Positions 16,328 through 25,689 of a stretch of DNA of 53,015 nt are shown here, piece after piece. Positions within the stretch are counted from its first letter, which is position 1, and each line of letters begins with the position of its first letter. The stretch is from Halalkalibacter wakoensis JCM 9140 (GTDB lineage Bacteria; Bacillota; Bacilli; Bacillales; Bacillaceae_D), in the NCBI RefSeq assembly GCF_000513095.1, contig NZ_BAUT01000022.1:1-53015 (forward strand). Reading direction: 5' to 3'. The position numbers and the translations under genes were made by a program. The notes beneath the pieces were generated by a model, which worked only from the letters and a program-made list of their open reading frames with translations, was not told the origin of the DNA and searched no databases.

Positions 16328-19199
16328 ACAAAGTATCTATCATACACATCTAAAAGAAGTGGCCAAAAAAGAAAGACTAGAGACGGCCTTTCAACTGGCG
16401 AAAGATAGTCAAAACACGGTTTTCTATGTGCTCCCATCACAAATGTGGTTGCAGGAAGCGAGAAATAGGAGACCAGGCTTACTGGCTACTACATTTGATG
16501 ACGTTGCTACATTTCTCTTAAAAGAAAGCAATGATTCCTATATTGCTCTGTCGGAAGAAGAAAGAACACTTTTTTTCTTACAATTTATGAAGGAAGAAGA
16601 AAAAATCAATGGAGTTGATGTGATATCAGGAAAAGCCCGTGCCTATGCGGACACGTACGGACAAATCAAACGTCTCGGTCTTGCTATTGAAGATCTTCCT
16701 TCATCGCTTTTGCCGATTCAAGACCTTTTTGACCGGTATGAGCAGAGCATCGTGAATAAAAGAAGATTGCTCGATCCAGAAAACATCCTTTTGCGTGCCA
16801 TTCATTTATTAGAAACAGGTAACGTCAATCATCTGATTTCTACCGTTATAATTGACGGCTATTATGACTTTAGCCCGCTTCAAATGTTGTTTATGGAGGC
16901 GTTAAAAAAAGCTAACGTCTCCATTGAGGTATATGTACCAAATGATAAACGGTTTGCAATTGTTGAGGAAACGGTTCGAGAGCTAGTTACGATCGGGTTT
17001 ACCGATCAACGAATTCAAAGTGAAAATGAGAAAACGGTTGAAAAAATGGAAGTTATTGCAGCTTCAACAACGGAAGAACAATGGCGTGGGATTATGGAGG
17101 AAATCGCTTTAACAGATTTAGCTTATAATCAGATCGGGATTTTAATAGTAGATGAACGACAAGGCATGACCGACCTGGCGAAATATGCAAGTGCGTATCA
17201 CGTACCGATGAACAAAGCAAAAAAAAGACCATTGTCCACAACAGCGATCCACTCCTTTTTGCTGACTGCGTTAGGGAATACACTTGCTCCAACGTCAAAG
17301 TGGGACAAGCTACCTCTGGTCGAACAAATTTTAAAACTATATCAAGTATCTGGATTAGAGTTTGCTAAACAAAAGCAAATGTACTTGCAGTCAGGCGAGT
17401 GGATAAAAGAACAACATCGTACGCTTTTTGAATATATGACCAGACTAAATTGGAAAAAAAGTGAGCCGTTCGTTACGTATATTGAGCAGTTGCGTCATTT
17501 TGTTGCCGAATTGCCCTTCAAGCAGTATTGGGAAGACCATTTTAACAAACAGGAAGATCCAAAAAACATAAAAGAAATAGCCATCGAGTACAAAGCGTTA
17601 CAGCAAATAGATCAGCAATTAGAGCGATATGAACAGCTATTAAAGGAGAAAGGCTTAGACAACTTGCTCATGACCCTTGATTTGTTCACAGACTGGATCA
17701 AAGAACTCGGAGACAGCTTACAGCTATTTGAAGAAAGAGCCGCTAAACGTGGAGTTTCGGTTCATACTTGGAGAGATGTTAGTTTGTTTCAAGGTGAAAA
17801 ACTCTATGTTGTTGGAATGAATGAAGGAGCTTTTCCTACTCCACACAAGTTAAGCGGATACGTACAGGAGCGAGACTTACATCAGAGTGCTGTTCGTTTC
17901 AGCCCCCCTGATCAAGAACATTTTCGTTTAAAGCAGCAGGCTTACTTTGACCAATTGTCCTTTGTTGCAAAGTCTATTTCATTTACTTATGTTAAAGGAA
18001 TCGATGCACATCACCCGTTATTACCTTCTACGACTTTAGAAGATATTCAAGAAAGAGAACAAGCTTGGACTTGGGAATATCGTATTGAAAAACAACAAGC
18101 CCACTCTACTGCAGATCAAATCGAAAAGCTAGCTTACCATGTTGGCAAAGGTTGTGTGGTTGACGAGCTTCCAAAAGAGATAGAGGAAATAACTCACAGG
18201 TTAGCTCGACTTGAAGAAGGAAAAGAACCGATTACTCTTTATCAAGAAACACCTTTGCAGCCAGTTGTTTCTGTAACTGCACTTGAAAGCTATGCACGTT
18301 GTCCTTTTCGATATGGGATGGAGCGGGTTCTAAAGGTGCCAGAACCGGCTGCTATGCAAGAGAATGTATCACCACTAGATATTGGGGATTTAATGCATTC
18401 CATTATTGAAGAAATTTATACAGAGTTAAAAGCTGTTGGACAATCCTTCGTTTTGCTACGAGATGCTATAGCTCATATTCCAGAACGAATTGACGAGCTA
18501 TTCGATCAAAAATGGGAGCTTATTGAAAAGGAGAGTCCAGAGATATCGAGGTTTGACCTAGAATTGACGAAGCAACAATGGCAGAAACGATTGCGTCATT
18601 GGTGGCAAGCTGAACGAAAGCACTTTTTTGATAATATACAACTGGAACAAATGCATATTTTGGCAATTGAAAAACCAATTCGGTTTGAATTGCCGTTAAA
18701 AGATGAACGGACACTCGTACTAACTGGGAAAGCAGATCGAATAGACCGAAATGGTCAGTCCATTGTTGTCTATGATTATAAATCAGGACAAGCGAGCGTG
18801 AAAATGGAGGATGTTCGCTCAGGATTAAAGCTACAGCTTCCTCTTTATGCGTATGCGATTCGAAAAGAGCTCGAACAAGGAGAGGAGGATTCCATTCAAG
18901 CTGATGGAGCAACGTACATTTCCTTAAAGGAACCAAGCAAACGGGCAGGAAATGGAATGTGGCGTACGGAGCATGTTGGTAAATCTTCAAAGTACAATGT
19001 TTCGTCCTTTTGCAAAAACAGAGAAGATCAGCTAGGTACGGATCAATTTCTCGCCGACCATGAATTACAAGAACGAATTACAGAAATTTGGGAAGGGATG
19101 CAAACGAATTTTCCAGTTGAGCCATTAGAATGCTCTGCTTTCTGTGCATACCGAACTGTATGTCGTGTGACGGATGAGAAGCGTGAGCAGGCAAAATAA
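16320..19199 (+). CDS. Divergent AddB-like PD-(D/E)XK nuclease subunit
   Basis: 959 residues, shorter than Bacillus AddB (about 1160). The C-terminal third carries a RecB-type nuclease: GKADRID, then VYDYKSGQ at about residue 817. It also has the cysteines of an iron-sulfur staple, one in YARCPFRYG (about 660) and three in CSAFCAYRTVC near the end. The N-terminus has helicase-like strands (TVFYVLPSQMWLQ) but no Walker A GxxGxGKT, which canonical AddB has. The AddA-like gene follows 17 nt later. It is probably a subunit of a double-strand-break resection enzyme. The missing Walker A and short length suggest a paralogue or a divergent orthologue; which one cannot be told from the window. Confidence 0.8.
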   Translation: MSEQSIYHTHLKEVAKKERLETAFQLAKDSQNTVFYVLPSQMWLQEARNRRPGLLATTFDDVATFLLKESNDSYIALSEEERTLFFLQFMKEEEKINGVDVISGKARAYADTYGQIKRLGLAIEDLPSSLLPIQDLFDRYEQSIVNKRRLLDPENILLRAIHLLETGNVNHLISTVIIDGYYDFSPLQMLFMEALKKANVSIEVYVPNDKRFAIVEETVRELVTIGFTDQRIQSENEKTVEKMEVIAASTTEEQWRGIMEEIALTDLAYNQIGILIVDERQGMTDLAKYASAYHVPMNKAKKRPLSTTAIHSFLLTALGNTLAPTSKWDKLPLVEQILKLYQVSGLEFAKQKQMYLQSGEWIKEQHRTLFEYMTRLNWKKSEPFVTYIEQLRHFVAELPFKQYWEDHFNKQEDPKNIKEIAIEYKALQQIDQQLERYEQLLKEKGLDNLLMTLDLFTDWIKELGDSLQLFEERAAKRGVSVHTWRDVSLFQGEKLYVVGMNEGAFPTPHKLSGYVQERDLHQSAVRFSPPDQEHFRLKQQAYFDQLSFVAKSISFTYVKGIDAHHPLLPSTTLEDIQEREQAWTWEYRIEKQQAHSTADQIEKLAYHVGKGCVVDELPKEIEEITHRLARLEEGKEPITLYQETPLQPVVSVTALESYARCPFRYGMERVLKVPEPAAMQENVSPLDIGDLMHSIIEEIYTELKAVGQSFVLLRDAIAHIPERIDELFDQKWELIEKESPEISRFDLELTKQQWQKRLRHWWQAERKHFFDNIQLEQMHILAIEKPIRFELPLKDERTLVLTGKADRIDRNGQSIVVYDYKSGQASVKMEDVRSGLKLQLPLYAYAIRKELEQGEEDSIQADGATYISLKEPSKRAGNGMWRTEHVGKSSKYNVSSFCKNREDQLGTDQFLADHELQERITEIWEGMQTNFPVEPLECSAFCAYRTVCRVTDEKREQAK

Positions 19200-19222
19200 A
19201 AGGAAGAAAGGAGGAGATGACG

Positions 19223-22200
19223 ATGCAATTTAATGATGCTCAACTAAGGGCTATTACAAGTGAAAAAGAACTTATCTTAGTATCTGCAGGAGCAGGGTCG
19301 GGGAAAACACGAGTGTTAACAGAACGGTTTATTCATTTATGTGAACTTCGTCTACAAGATCCGGACCACCCCGTTGGCGCCACAGTAGATGAAATGGTGG
19401 CCATTACATTTACTGAAAAAGCAGCTAGAGAAATGAAAGACCGAATTCGAAAACGGTTAGCAGAGAAGGAAAAGGAAGCGCAAAGTAAAACCGAGCAAAA
19501 TTTTTGGTTTGAGCAAAAAGAAGCGATGGAGCGTGCGAACATCTCAACCTTTCATAGTTTCTGTCAGAGGCTGCTATCTCAGTATGCCATGGCAGCAGAC
19601 CTCATTCCTCACAGCCGTGTTATGGATGATGTACAAGCACGAGGCCGAAAAAGAACCATTCTGAAGTTGATGTTTGAGGAAAAAGAGTTTCACGAAATGG
19701 CACTGCCTTTTCTTCTGATTATGAGTAAGAAACAATTAGGTGAAACCATTGAACAACTTCATAATCATATTCGTGAACTGATCGTTGGGGAAGAAGCGAT
19801 TGACAATCTTGAAACAGAAAAAATGCTCGACATTCAACGACAAGCAAAAGAGAAGAATCAAGGAAAGCTTGTCCAACAGTTTCACGAAAAAGCACGGAAC
19901 TGCATTCACGCTTTTCCACCATTAGAAGATTTAACAAAAGCACAAAGAGGTCATGTCGAGAAAATTTTAGACGGATTCGAGCATCTTTCTCCACCGAGTG
20001 ATCCAAATGAGTATATGGAAAAAGTGGCTAGTTTTATGCCCTCTCGATCTGATAAACGTTGGGCGGAGAAAGCACCAGCATTATATGAACTATATACAGA
20101 GCATTGGAAACCACTAAAAGATAGCTGGAAGCTAATAGGTGGGGAAATCAACGTTACAGACGAAGTGAAACAGTTTATGGACAGATTCCTTGTTTTACTA
20201 AAAGAATTTTCATCAAGATATGAGAATGAGAAGAAATTAGGAGGACTACTTGATTTCTCTGATCTGCAGCAAAAAGCCGTTGCCCTTCTTGACAATCATT
20301 CGATCAAAGAAGCGTGTAAAAGGCAGTTTCGCCATATGATGGTCGATGAGTTTCAGGATACAAACAAGCTTCAACTCGAAATGCTTGAGCGAATTGAACC
20401 AGTCTATCAATTTATTGTTGGCGACCAAAAGCAATCGATCTATCGCTTCCGCGGAGCGAACGTTAGTTTAATGAATGAAAGAGAAGAACTAGCTGAAAAA
20501 AGCAGCAATGGCGAAGTTATTTTAATGAATCAAAATTACCGAACAACGGCACCAGTAATTGAAGCAGTTAATGAGTTGTTTTCACATGCAATGACGGACG
20601 TACGGACCCATTCGTTTGAAACCGTGTATGCACCACTTGAGCCTAATAGGGCAGGTGAACAAGAGGAAGAAAAAAGAGTCGAACTAATGATTGTGGAAAA
20701 AGATGAAGAAGGAGAAACAACATCCTATGATCTTCTAGCTAACCGAATCATTGAAATGGTTGAAACGAAAAGTCCACATGTGAATCAAGATGATACATGG
20801 CTTGAACCTCGTTTTGGTCATATGGCGATCTTAATTCCAGCTAGATCCCATCTGCTTACATTAGAACGTGCTCTCTTAAACAAAAATATTCCTTATGTCG
20901 TGAATGGTGGAGTTGGTTTTTTTGAAAGACAGGAAATTTTAGATTATATCACATTGCTCAAGTGGTTAAATCGCCCATTCGAAGAGCTCCATTTACTTGC
21001 CGTTTTGCGAAGTCCGATGTGCGGACTAACAGTTGACGAATTGATCTATATGAAAAGGCAATTAGAAGAAAACGAATCCTTTTATCAACTGGTTTACGAT
21101 GAAAATCATAAAGCATTTGACTCCTTATCTTCACGAATTCAAGAAGTCTGTCACAAGATTAGTCGATGGCTAAATCAATGGACACCTTTTCGAACAGAGC
21201 CATCGTTAGAACATACATTGAGTGATATTTTCTCAACAACAGGTTTACGAACCTCACTCATGCTACAAACGAATGGATTGCAAAAAGTACGGAATGTCGA
21301 AAAATTAATTCAAACGATTGTGGACGAAAGACAAGTTAATTTAGAGATGATTTTAATGGAACTCGATGATCGGATTGCTTTAAGTGATAAAGAAGGGGAA
21401 TCAGAAGTTGAACGAGTGGATGGAGATTTTGTTCAAATTATGACTGTTCATGCATCAAAAGGACTCGAATTTCCGATTGTCTTTTTACCACAATTAGAAA
21501 GGTCGATCCAAGGTGATAAAGGTACAATTCGCTTTGACCATGAACTAGGCATAGTAATGAACTTAGAGGAAGAGGCAGCTGATCTCGATGAGAACTCTCA
21601 TCTGTATCAAACTCCTGGATTTGAGTTAGTTAAAGAAACCGCAAATGCTGAAGCCAAAGAAGAGGCAAAACGTTTGTTTTACGTTGCGATGACAAGAGCA
21701 CGTGACTATTTGTACATGATAGGGGAGGATTCTAATACGGCCGATACATGGCTCTCTATGACAAGAAATGCATTAGAGCAAACGAACTTAGCATCAAAGG
21801 TCAACATCCTTGAAGATGTATTAGAGAAGGAACCTATTTTAAGAGAACCGAAAACGTATCCTATTCCACAGTTAGTAGAACGTAAGGAAGTGTCACTCAC
21901 TTTGTCAGTATCTGAAATCATGCTGTTTATGAAAGATCCAGTAGCCTATTACAAACGATATGTTCTTGGACTACCTGACCTCTTTGAAAAAGAAGAAGAA
22001 GTCATTCAACGTGGAATGAATATTGATGCAACGTTTCTTGGAACACTTGTTCATAGAGCTTGTGAATTAAGAGATAATGGTTTGAGAAATGAGGCTGCCA
22101 TTCGCGAAGCTCTTCGGGAAGAAGAAGAGCAGGGGGCAGATGTTTCGAGTTATGAACATGAGATGAGCACCCTCATGAATAGTTACACAGACGACAGGAA

Positions 22201-22591
22201 ACAGCAATTAGGAGAAACTGTTGAGTCAGAATGGTCGTTTGTGACAACGATTGAAGGGGTCGATGTGATTGGAGAGATTGATAAAGTAACGAAAAGAGAC
22301 GGTGCCTTTCATATCATTGATTTTAAAACGAATAGAATTAGACAATCAGGTAAGGAACTTTTTCAGTATTATTGGTCTCAACTATATTTATATCAAATCG
22401 CTTATGAACAGGAAACCGATCATACAATCGAAACGATGTCGTTGTTTGTGTTCCGTGATCAGGTCAATCCAGTTCATCAGCTACAAAAAAAGGCTGAAGA
22501 AGAGGAAGCCGTTCGAAAAGCCGTTCGAACCCTTCGCCAACTTCGAAGCCAAAACGCAGGAAAAGCCGATTACGAAGCCATTCAGTTTTAA
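19223..22591 (+). CDS. AddA-like UvrD/Rep helicase-nuclease
   Basis: About 1122 residues of the AddA/UvrD superfamily 1 helicase type. Walker A is SAGAGSGKTRVLTERF (about 20-35), Walker B is MMVDEFQDTN, motif III is VGDQKQSIYRFRGA, a late motif is IMTVHASKGLEFPIVFLP, and motif VI is KRLFYVAMTRARDYL. The C-terminal RecB nuclease has GTLVHRACEL, GEIDKV, HIIDFKTN and SQLYLYQ, so its catalytic residues look complete. It unwinds and degrades DNA ends with its partner. The ATG at 19223 is preferred (AAAGGAGG 8 nt upstream) over the ATG at 19217, which is only 2 nt from that site. The length is near AddA (about 1230), but the N-terminus differs from the usual Bacillus form. Confidence 0.85.
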   Translation: MQFNDAQLRAITSEKELILVSAGAGSGKTRVLTERFIHLCELRLQDPDHPVGATVDEMVAITFTEKAAREMKDRIRKRLAEKEKEAQSKTEQNFWFEQKEAMERANISTFHSFCQRLLSQYAMAADLIPHSRVMDDVQARGRKRTILKLMFEEKEFHEMALPFLLIMSKKQLGETIEQLHNHIRELIVGEEAIDNLETEKMLDIQRQAKEKNQGKLVQQFHEKARNCIHAFPPLEDLTKAQRGHVEKILDGFEHLSPPSDPNEYMEKVASFMPSRSDKRWAEKAPALYELYTEHWKPLKDSWKLIGGEINVTDEVKQFMDRFLVLLKEFSSRYENEKKLGGLLDFSDLQQKAVALLDNHSIKEACKRQFRHMMVDEFQDTNKLQLEMLERIEPVYQFIVGDQKQSIYRFRGANVSLMNEREELAEKSSNGEVILMNQNYRTTAPVIEAVNELFSHAMTDVRTHSFETVYAPLEPNRAGEQEEEKRVELMIVEKDEEGETTSYDLLANRIIEMVETKSPHVNQDDTWLEPRFGHMAILIPARSHLLTLERALLNKNIPYVVNGGVGFFERQEILDYITLLKWLNRPFEELHLLAVLRSPMCGLTVDELIYMKRQLEENESFYQLVYDENHKAFDSLSSRIQEVCHKISRWLNQWTPFRTEPSLEHTLSDIFSTTGLRTSLMLQTNGLQKVRNVEKLIQTIVDERQVNLEMILMELDDRIALSDKEGESEVERVDGDFVQIMTVHASKGLEFPIVFLPQLERSIQGDKGTIRFDHELGIVMNLEEEAADLDENSHLYQTPGFELVKETANAEAKEEAKRLFYVAMTRARDYLYMIGEDSNTADTWLSMTRNALEQTNLASKVNILEDVLEKEPILREPKTYPIPQLVERKEVSLTLSVSEIMLFMKDPVAYYKRYVLGLPDLFEKEEEVIQRGMNIDATFLGTLVHRACELRDNGLRNEAAIREALREEEEQGADVSSYEHEMSTLMNSYTDDRKQQLGETVESEWSFVTTIEGVDVIGEIDKVTKRDGAFHIIDFKTNRIRQSGKELFQYYWSQLYLYQIAYEQETDHTIETMSLFVFRDQVNPVHQLQKKAEEEEAVRKAVRTLRQLRSQNAGKADYEAIQF

Positions 22592-23007
22592 GTATGATCG
22601 TTATGAAGAATGTTATTTATCAAAGTAAAGTGAAGTGGGCCACTGAAAAAGTGCGTAACTGCCGCAGGGGAATGACACTACGCTTTCCGCGGGTGCCCGG
22701 TGAGCCTCCTCGGCTGGCGCCTGCGGGGTCTCACACGTAGGTCACTGCTCCCGCAGGAGTCTACGTGTCATTCCCCTGCTAGTATCAGCTCTTCATAAAA
22801 AGGTCATAGATTTTCATTCGATATGCTTAAAGGAAAATTGATTGAAATTGCTTTAGAGAAAGACATCATTAAGAGTATCATTGTGGATCCACACCTACTC
22901 AACCATGTTATAATCAAAAATTGCCAAAAGAAATCTTACAAGAGAAATCAAAGAATGTTAAACAGTTTTTCGAAAGGTTGCTGAATATTCCATAACAACA
23001 TCTAAGT
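22592..23007. other. Intergenic region without a supported gene
   Basis: It holds the family B repeat at 22634-22806. A 53-codon frame at 22823-22984 has no ribosome binding site and no recognisable product. No terminator other than the repeat hairpin follows the AddA-like gene. Confidence 0.6.
22634..22806 (+). repeat. Dispersed repeat family B, full copy
   Basis: Perfect 15-bp terminal inverted repeats, GCAGGGGAATGACAC at 22664-22678 and its complement at 22765-22779. The interior is GC-rich (GCGGGTGCCCGGTGAGCC, then CTCCTCGGCTGG). Outside the inverted repeats are conserved flanks (CTGAAAAAGTGC on the left, ATCAGCTCTT on the right) shared with the copy at 201-312. The copy at 225-300 is about 40 bp shorter inside. 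There is no coding content. Its strong foldback might also act as a transcription end for the AddA-like gene. Confidence 0.75.
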
Positions 23008-23138
23008 GAAATGGAGCGGAAGCCACTCGACTCCTGCGGGAAATAGAGGTAGAGGCTCGGCACCTCCCCGCGGAAAGCGAGTGGCTGCAGCGTAATGGAA
23101 CGAACATTGGAAGAGCACATAAACCGATAAATAAAACT
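23006..23138 (+). repeat. Dispersed repeat family A, complete copy
   Basis: The left arm is ATGGAGCGGAAGCCACTCG, the centre contains GACTCCTGCGGGAAATAGAG and a CCTCCCCGCGGAAAG block, and the right arm is CGAGTGGCTGCAGCG, then AATGGAACGAACAT and GGAAGAGCAC. The arms AGCCACTCG and CGAGTGGCT are perfect complements. It matches the partial copy at 1-62 and the split copy at 150-375, and is diverged from the copy at 32520-32665. Confidence 0.75.
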
Positions 23139-23154
23139 ATGTATGAAAGTAAAG

Positions 23155-23195
23155 AAAAGAAGCAAGCTGTCCCAAAAGGGTAGCTTGCTTCTTTG
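23155..23195 (-). terminator. Intrinsic terminator of the phn operon
   Basis: AAGAAGCAAGCT (23157-23168) pairs perfectly with AGCTTGCTTCTT (23182-23193). On the minus strand the stem is followed by TTTCTTT. It lies 10 nt after the phnE2 stop. Confidence 0.88.
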
Positions 23196-23204
23196 TGTAT
23201 TGAA

Positions 23205-24005
23205 TTAGACAATCCGCTTACGAATCGCTGCACTTAAGTAATCGATGATGGTTACGACCACAATAATGACTAATAAAATCATCCCAACTTCATCCCACTT
23301 ACGGTTTGAAATGGAGATCGTGATAAGAGTACCAATACCCCCAGCACCAATGATACCAAGAATCGTTGAGGCACGAACATCAATTTCAAAACGGTAAATC
23401 GCATACGAGAGAAACTCAGGAATAATCTGAGGAATGACTCCGTAAAAAAGAACTTGCATTTTATTGGCACCATTTGCTTGGAGAGATTCAATGACATGCA
23501 TATCAATGGACTCGATTACCTCAGAATAAAGCTTTCCAAGCATCCCGATTGAACCAATCGCAATAGCTAATACACCGGCAAAGGGCCTAGGACCAACAGC
23601 AGCAACGAACATTAACGCAAGAACTAACTCAGGGAAGGCACGAATTCCGTTTAAAAATCCTTTTGATAAGTTGTTCAACCATTTGCTCTTAACCATATTA
23701 CTCGCTGCGAAAAAGCCAAATGGGATTGCTAAAACAGCAGCCAAAAGTGTTCCTGTGTAAGCCATTTGTAACGTTTGCCACATTAAGCCCATTACATTTT
23801 GAAAGGCTCCCCAATCTGGTGAGAATAGTTGAGGGATAACACGACCAAAATTTTCAATGGTTCTTTCACTAAATACTCGGTCCCACCTTACATCTATTGT
23901 AGCAAATGTCCAAACATATAGAGCAATAAGGGCAAGGGCAATAACTATGTTACGAATAATTTTTGATACTGAACGTTTCTTTTTCGGTGGCATGACTAAA
24001 TCCAT
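23205..24005 (-). CDS. phnE: Phosphonate-type ABC transporter permease PhnE (second copy)
   Basis: 266 residues. An N-terminal Lys/Arg-rich stretch is followed by a membrane helix at about 20-38, and further helices follow. The EAA-type coupling loop is VIESIDMHVIESLQANGANK, followed by QVLFYGVIPQIIPEF. The C-terminal half has the PhnE signature RFEIDVRASTILGIIGAGGIG. It is the inner-membrane partner of the disrupted phnE1 upstream, which ends 16 nt before it. The ATG at 24005 has GGGAGCG upstream at a rather long spacing. It is the last gene of the operon. The substrate could be phosphonate, phosphite or a related oxyanion; no C-P lyase or phosphonatase gene is in the window. Confidence 0.92.
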   Translation of the reverse strand: MDLVMPPKKKRSVSKIIRNIVIALALIALYVWTFATIDVRWDRVFSERTIENFGRVIPQLFSPDWGAFQNVMGLMWQTLQMAYTGTLLAAVLAIPFGFFAASNMVKSKWLNNLSKGFLNGIRAFPELVLALMFVAAVGPRPFAGVLAIAIGSIGMLGKLYSEVIESIDMHVIESLQANGANKMQVLFYGVIPQIIPEFLSYAIYRFEIDVRASTILGIIGAGGIGTLITISISNRKWDEVGMILLVIIVVVTIIDYLSAAIRKRIV

Positions 24006-24021
24006 TATACAATTCGCTCCC

Positions 24022-24794
24022 TTATCTTATTACTAATGTATCAATAATGACGACGGCAACAAAGATAATGATAATAATCGTCATGACTCTAGGAAAATTA
24101 AAGAAATTGATTTGTTGTTGGAGCAATAGACCAATTCCACCTGCTCCTACGAACCCAAGTACAGTTGAAGCTCGAACGTTCACTTCAAACACATACAAAC
24201 TAAAAGAGACAAATTGTGGTAACACCTGTGGGATAACGGCATACCAAATTACTTGTAAAGTGTTGCCTCCTGAAGCGCGAATTGCTTCTAATGGATTCAT
24301 ATCGATAGATTCTACCGTCTCATACATTAATTTGGCTAGTAGACCTAAAGAGAAAATAAAAAGAGCCATAATACCAGGGAATACTCCTACCCCAAAGATA
24401 CCTACAAAAATAATGGCAAGTAAGATATCAGGAATGGTACGTAAAACGTTCATGATAAAACGAACGGGTTGATGGATCCAAGCACTTGGAAACAGGTTCG
24501 CAGCTGAAAGCAAGAAAATAGGGATACTAACGATCGCTGCAAAAGTTGTTGCAATAATGGCCATTTGAATCGTTTCAACTAACTTTTCCCAAACTTGAGG
24601 AGCATAAGCCAGTTTGGAGGGAAAAGATCTGTTAAAATTCGTTGAAATCCACCCCATCCACGAATGAGATCCATAGGAGTAGATCTAGTAGCCCAAGACG
24701 TGTAGGCATAGACTCCAATTATGGCTACTAAAATGATCGTCATTCGTAATTTAGCTTTTGAGGAAACGACCCCCTGTATTTCAGGTTTACTCAT
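24022..24794 (-). pseudogene. phnE: phnE (first copy), frameshifted
   Basis: Two overlapping frames make up one PhnE permease. The N-terminal frame (24794 down to 24579, 71 codons) has the first membrane helix and GGFQRILTDLFPPNWL. The remainder continues in another frame from APQVWEKLVETIQMAI down to 24022, with the EAA loop (VESIDMNPLEAIRASGGN) and the RASTVLGFVGAGGIG signature. The join lies near 24603-24608, where the coding strand reads TGGCTTATGCT; one extra T would restore ...NWLYAPQVW. So one base is missing relative to the expected gene, by mutation or sequencing error. The start overlaps the phnC end by 8 nt. If real, the second PhnE might homodimerise instead. Confidence 0.85.
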
Positions 24795-25563
24795 TGTCTT
24801 GACCCCCTACAAGGTCATCCTCTCGAATTTTTCGACCATAAATCTCTTCAAACGTTTTTTCACTCACTTCACTTGCAGGACCATCAAAGACAATTTCTCC
24901 TGCACGAACCCCAATAATGCGGTCAGCATACTCCATCGCCATATCAATAAAGTGTAAATTGACAATGGTTGTAATATTATCTTCTTTATTTACTTTACGT
25001 AAGTAGGTCATAACTTGATGAGAAGTTGGAGGATCAAGACTTGCAACGGGCTCGTCCGCTAAGATAATTTTAGGTTGTTGCGTTAAAACGCGAGCAATGG
25101 CAACACGTTGTTGTTGACCACCACTTAATTGATCGGCACGCATATACACTTTTTCAGCAATATTAACGCGTTCAAGACTACGATATGCAAGTGAAACAGC
25201 CTCTTTTGGAAATAGGTTAAAAAGACTTGCCAAAGTTCCGGTATGACCAAGTCTTCCAGAGATGACATTTTTCATAACAGTAGAGCGCTTAACGAGATTG
25301 TAATTTTGGAAGATCATTCCTACTTTTGTACGTAATTTACGTAATTTACGTTGGTTGTAGGATAGTATATTTTCATCATCAATAATAAGTTCACCTTCAG
25401 TTGGTGTAACTAGACGATTCATACTGCGAATGAGTGTTGATTTTCCTGCTCCTGATAAACCTACAATGACAACAAATTCTCCTTGATTTATTTTAAGGTT
25501 TACATTTTTTAAACCTTGAGTACCATTTGGATAAACAAGCGAGACATCTTTAAATTCAATCAT
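24787..25563 (-). CDS. phnC: Phosphonate-type ABC transporter ATPase PhnC
   Basis: 258 residues. Walker A is GLSGAGKSTL (about 34-43), Q-loop is VGMIFQNYNLVKRSTVMKNV, signature is [15 protein letters not shown], Walker B is IILADEPVASLDP, and the H-loop is IVNLHFIDMA, whose Asn-Leu-His form is usual for PhnC. All ATPase residues are intact. The ATG at 25563 is spaced about 125 nt from phnD with two competing hairpins between, so expression is probably lower than that of the binding protein. Confidence 0.95.
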   Translation of the reverse strand: MIEFKDVSLVYPNGTQGLKNVNLKINQGEFVVIVGLSGAGKSTLIRSMNRLVTPTEGELIIDDENILSYNQRKLRKLRTKVGMIFQNYNLVKRSTVMKNVISGRLGHTGTLASLFNLFPKEAVSLAYRSLERVNIAEKVYMRADQLSGGQQQRVAIARVLTQQPKIILADEPVASLDPPTSHQVMTYLRKVNKEDNITTIVNLHFIDMAMEYADRIIGVRAGEIVFDGPASEVSEKTFEEIYGRKIREDDLVGGQDNE

Positions 25564-25599
25564 TTTTTTCCCTCATTTCGTTTACTTATAGAAGAGAAT

Positions 25600-25673
25600 T
25601 CCCCTCTTTTGTTTTCTCATTATTATTTTCCTAGAAAAGACAAAAGAGGAGGGGAGAATAGTTTATTCTCCCC
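25600..25673 (-). other. Overlapping hairpins between phnD and phnC
   Basis: A perfect 10-bp stem, GGGGAGAATA (25651-25660) with TATTCTCCCC (25664-25673), lies just after the phnD stop. On the minus strand it is followed by a T-rich stretch, so it resembles an attenuating terminator. A second, longer imperfect stem joins 25600-25617 with 25633-25654 and uses part of the same GGGG strand, so the two are mutually exclusive. Confidence 0.6.
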
Positions 25674-25689
25674 CTAAATGAACTTTCAA

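Noticed and set aside
17092-18990. Several long minus-strand frames inside the AddB-like gene
   Set aside because: They are shadows of a well-supported gene, with no start signals and no recognisable domains.
22823-22984. A 53-codon frame between repeats (MLKGKLIEIALEK...)
   Set aside because: No ribosome binding site, no promoter, no recognisable product; it may be a decayed fragment but this cannot be shown.
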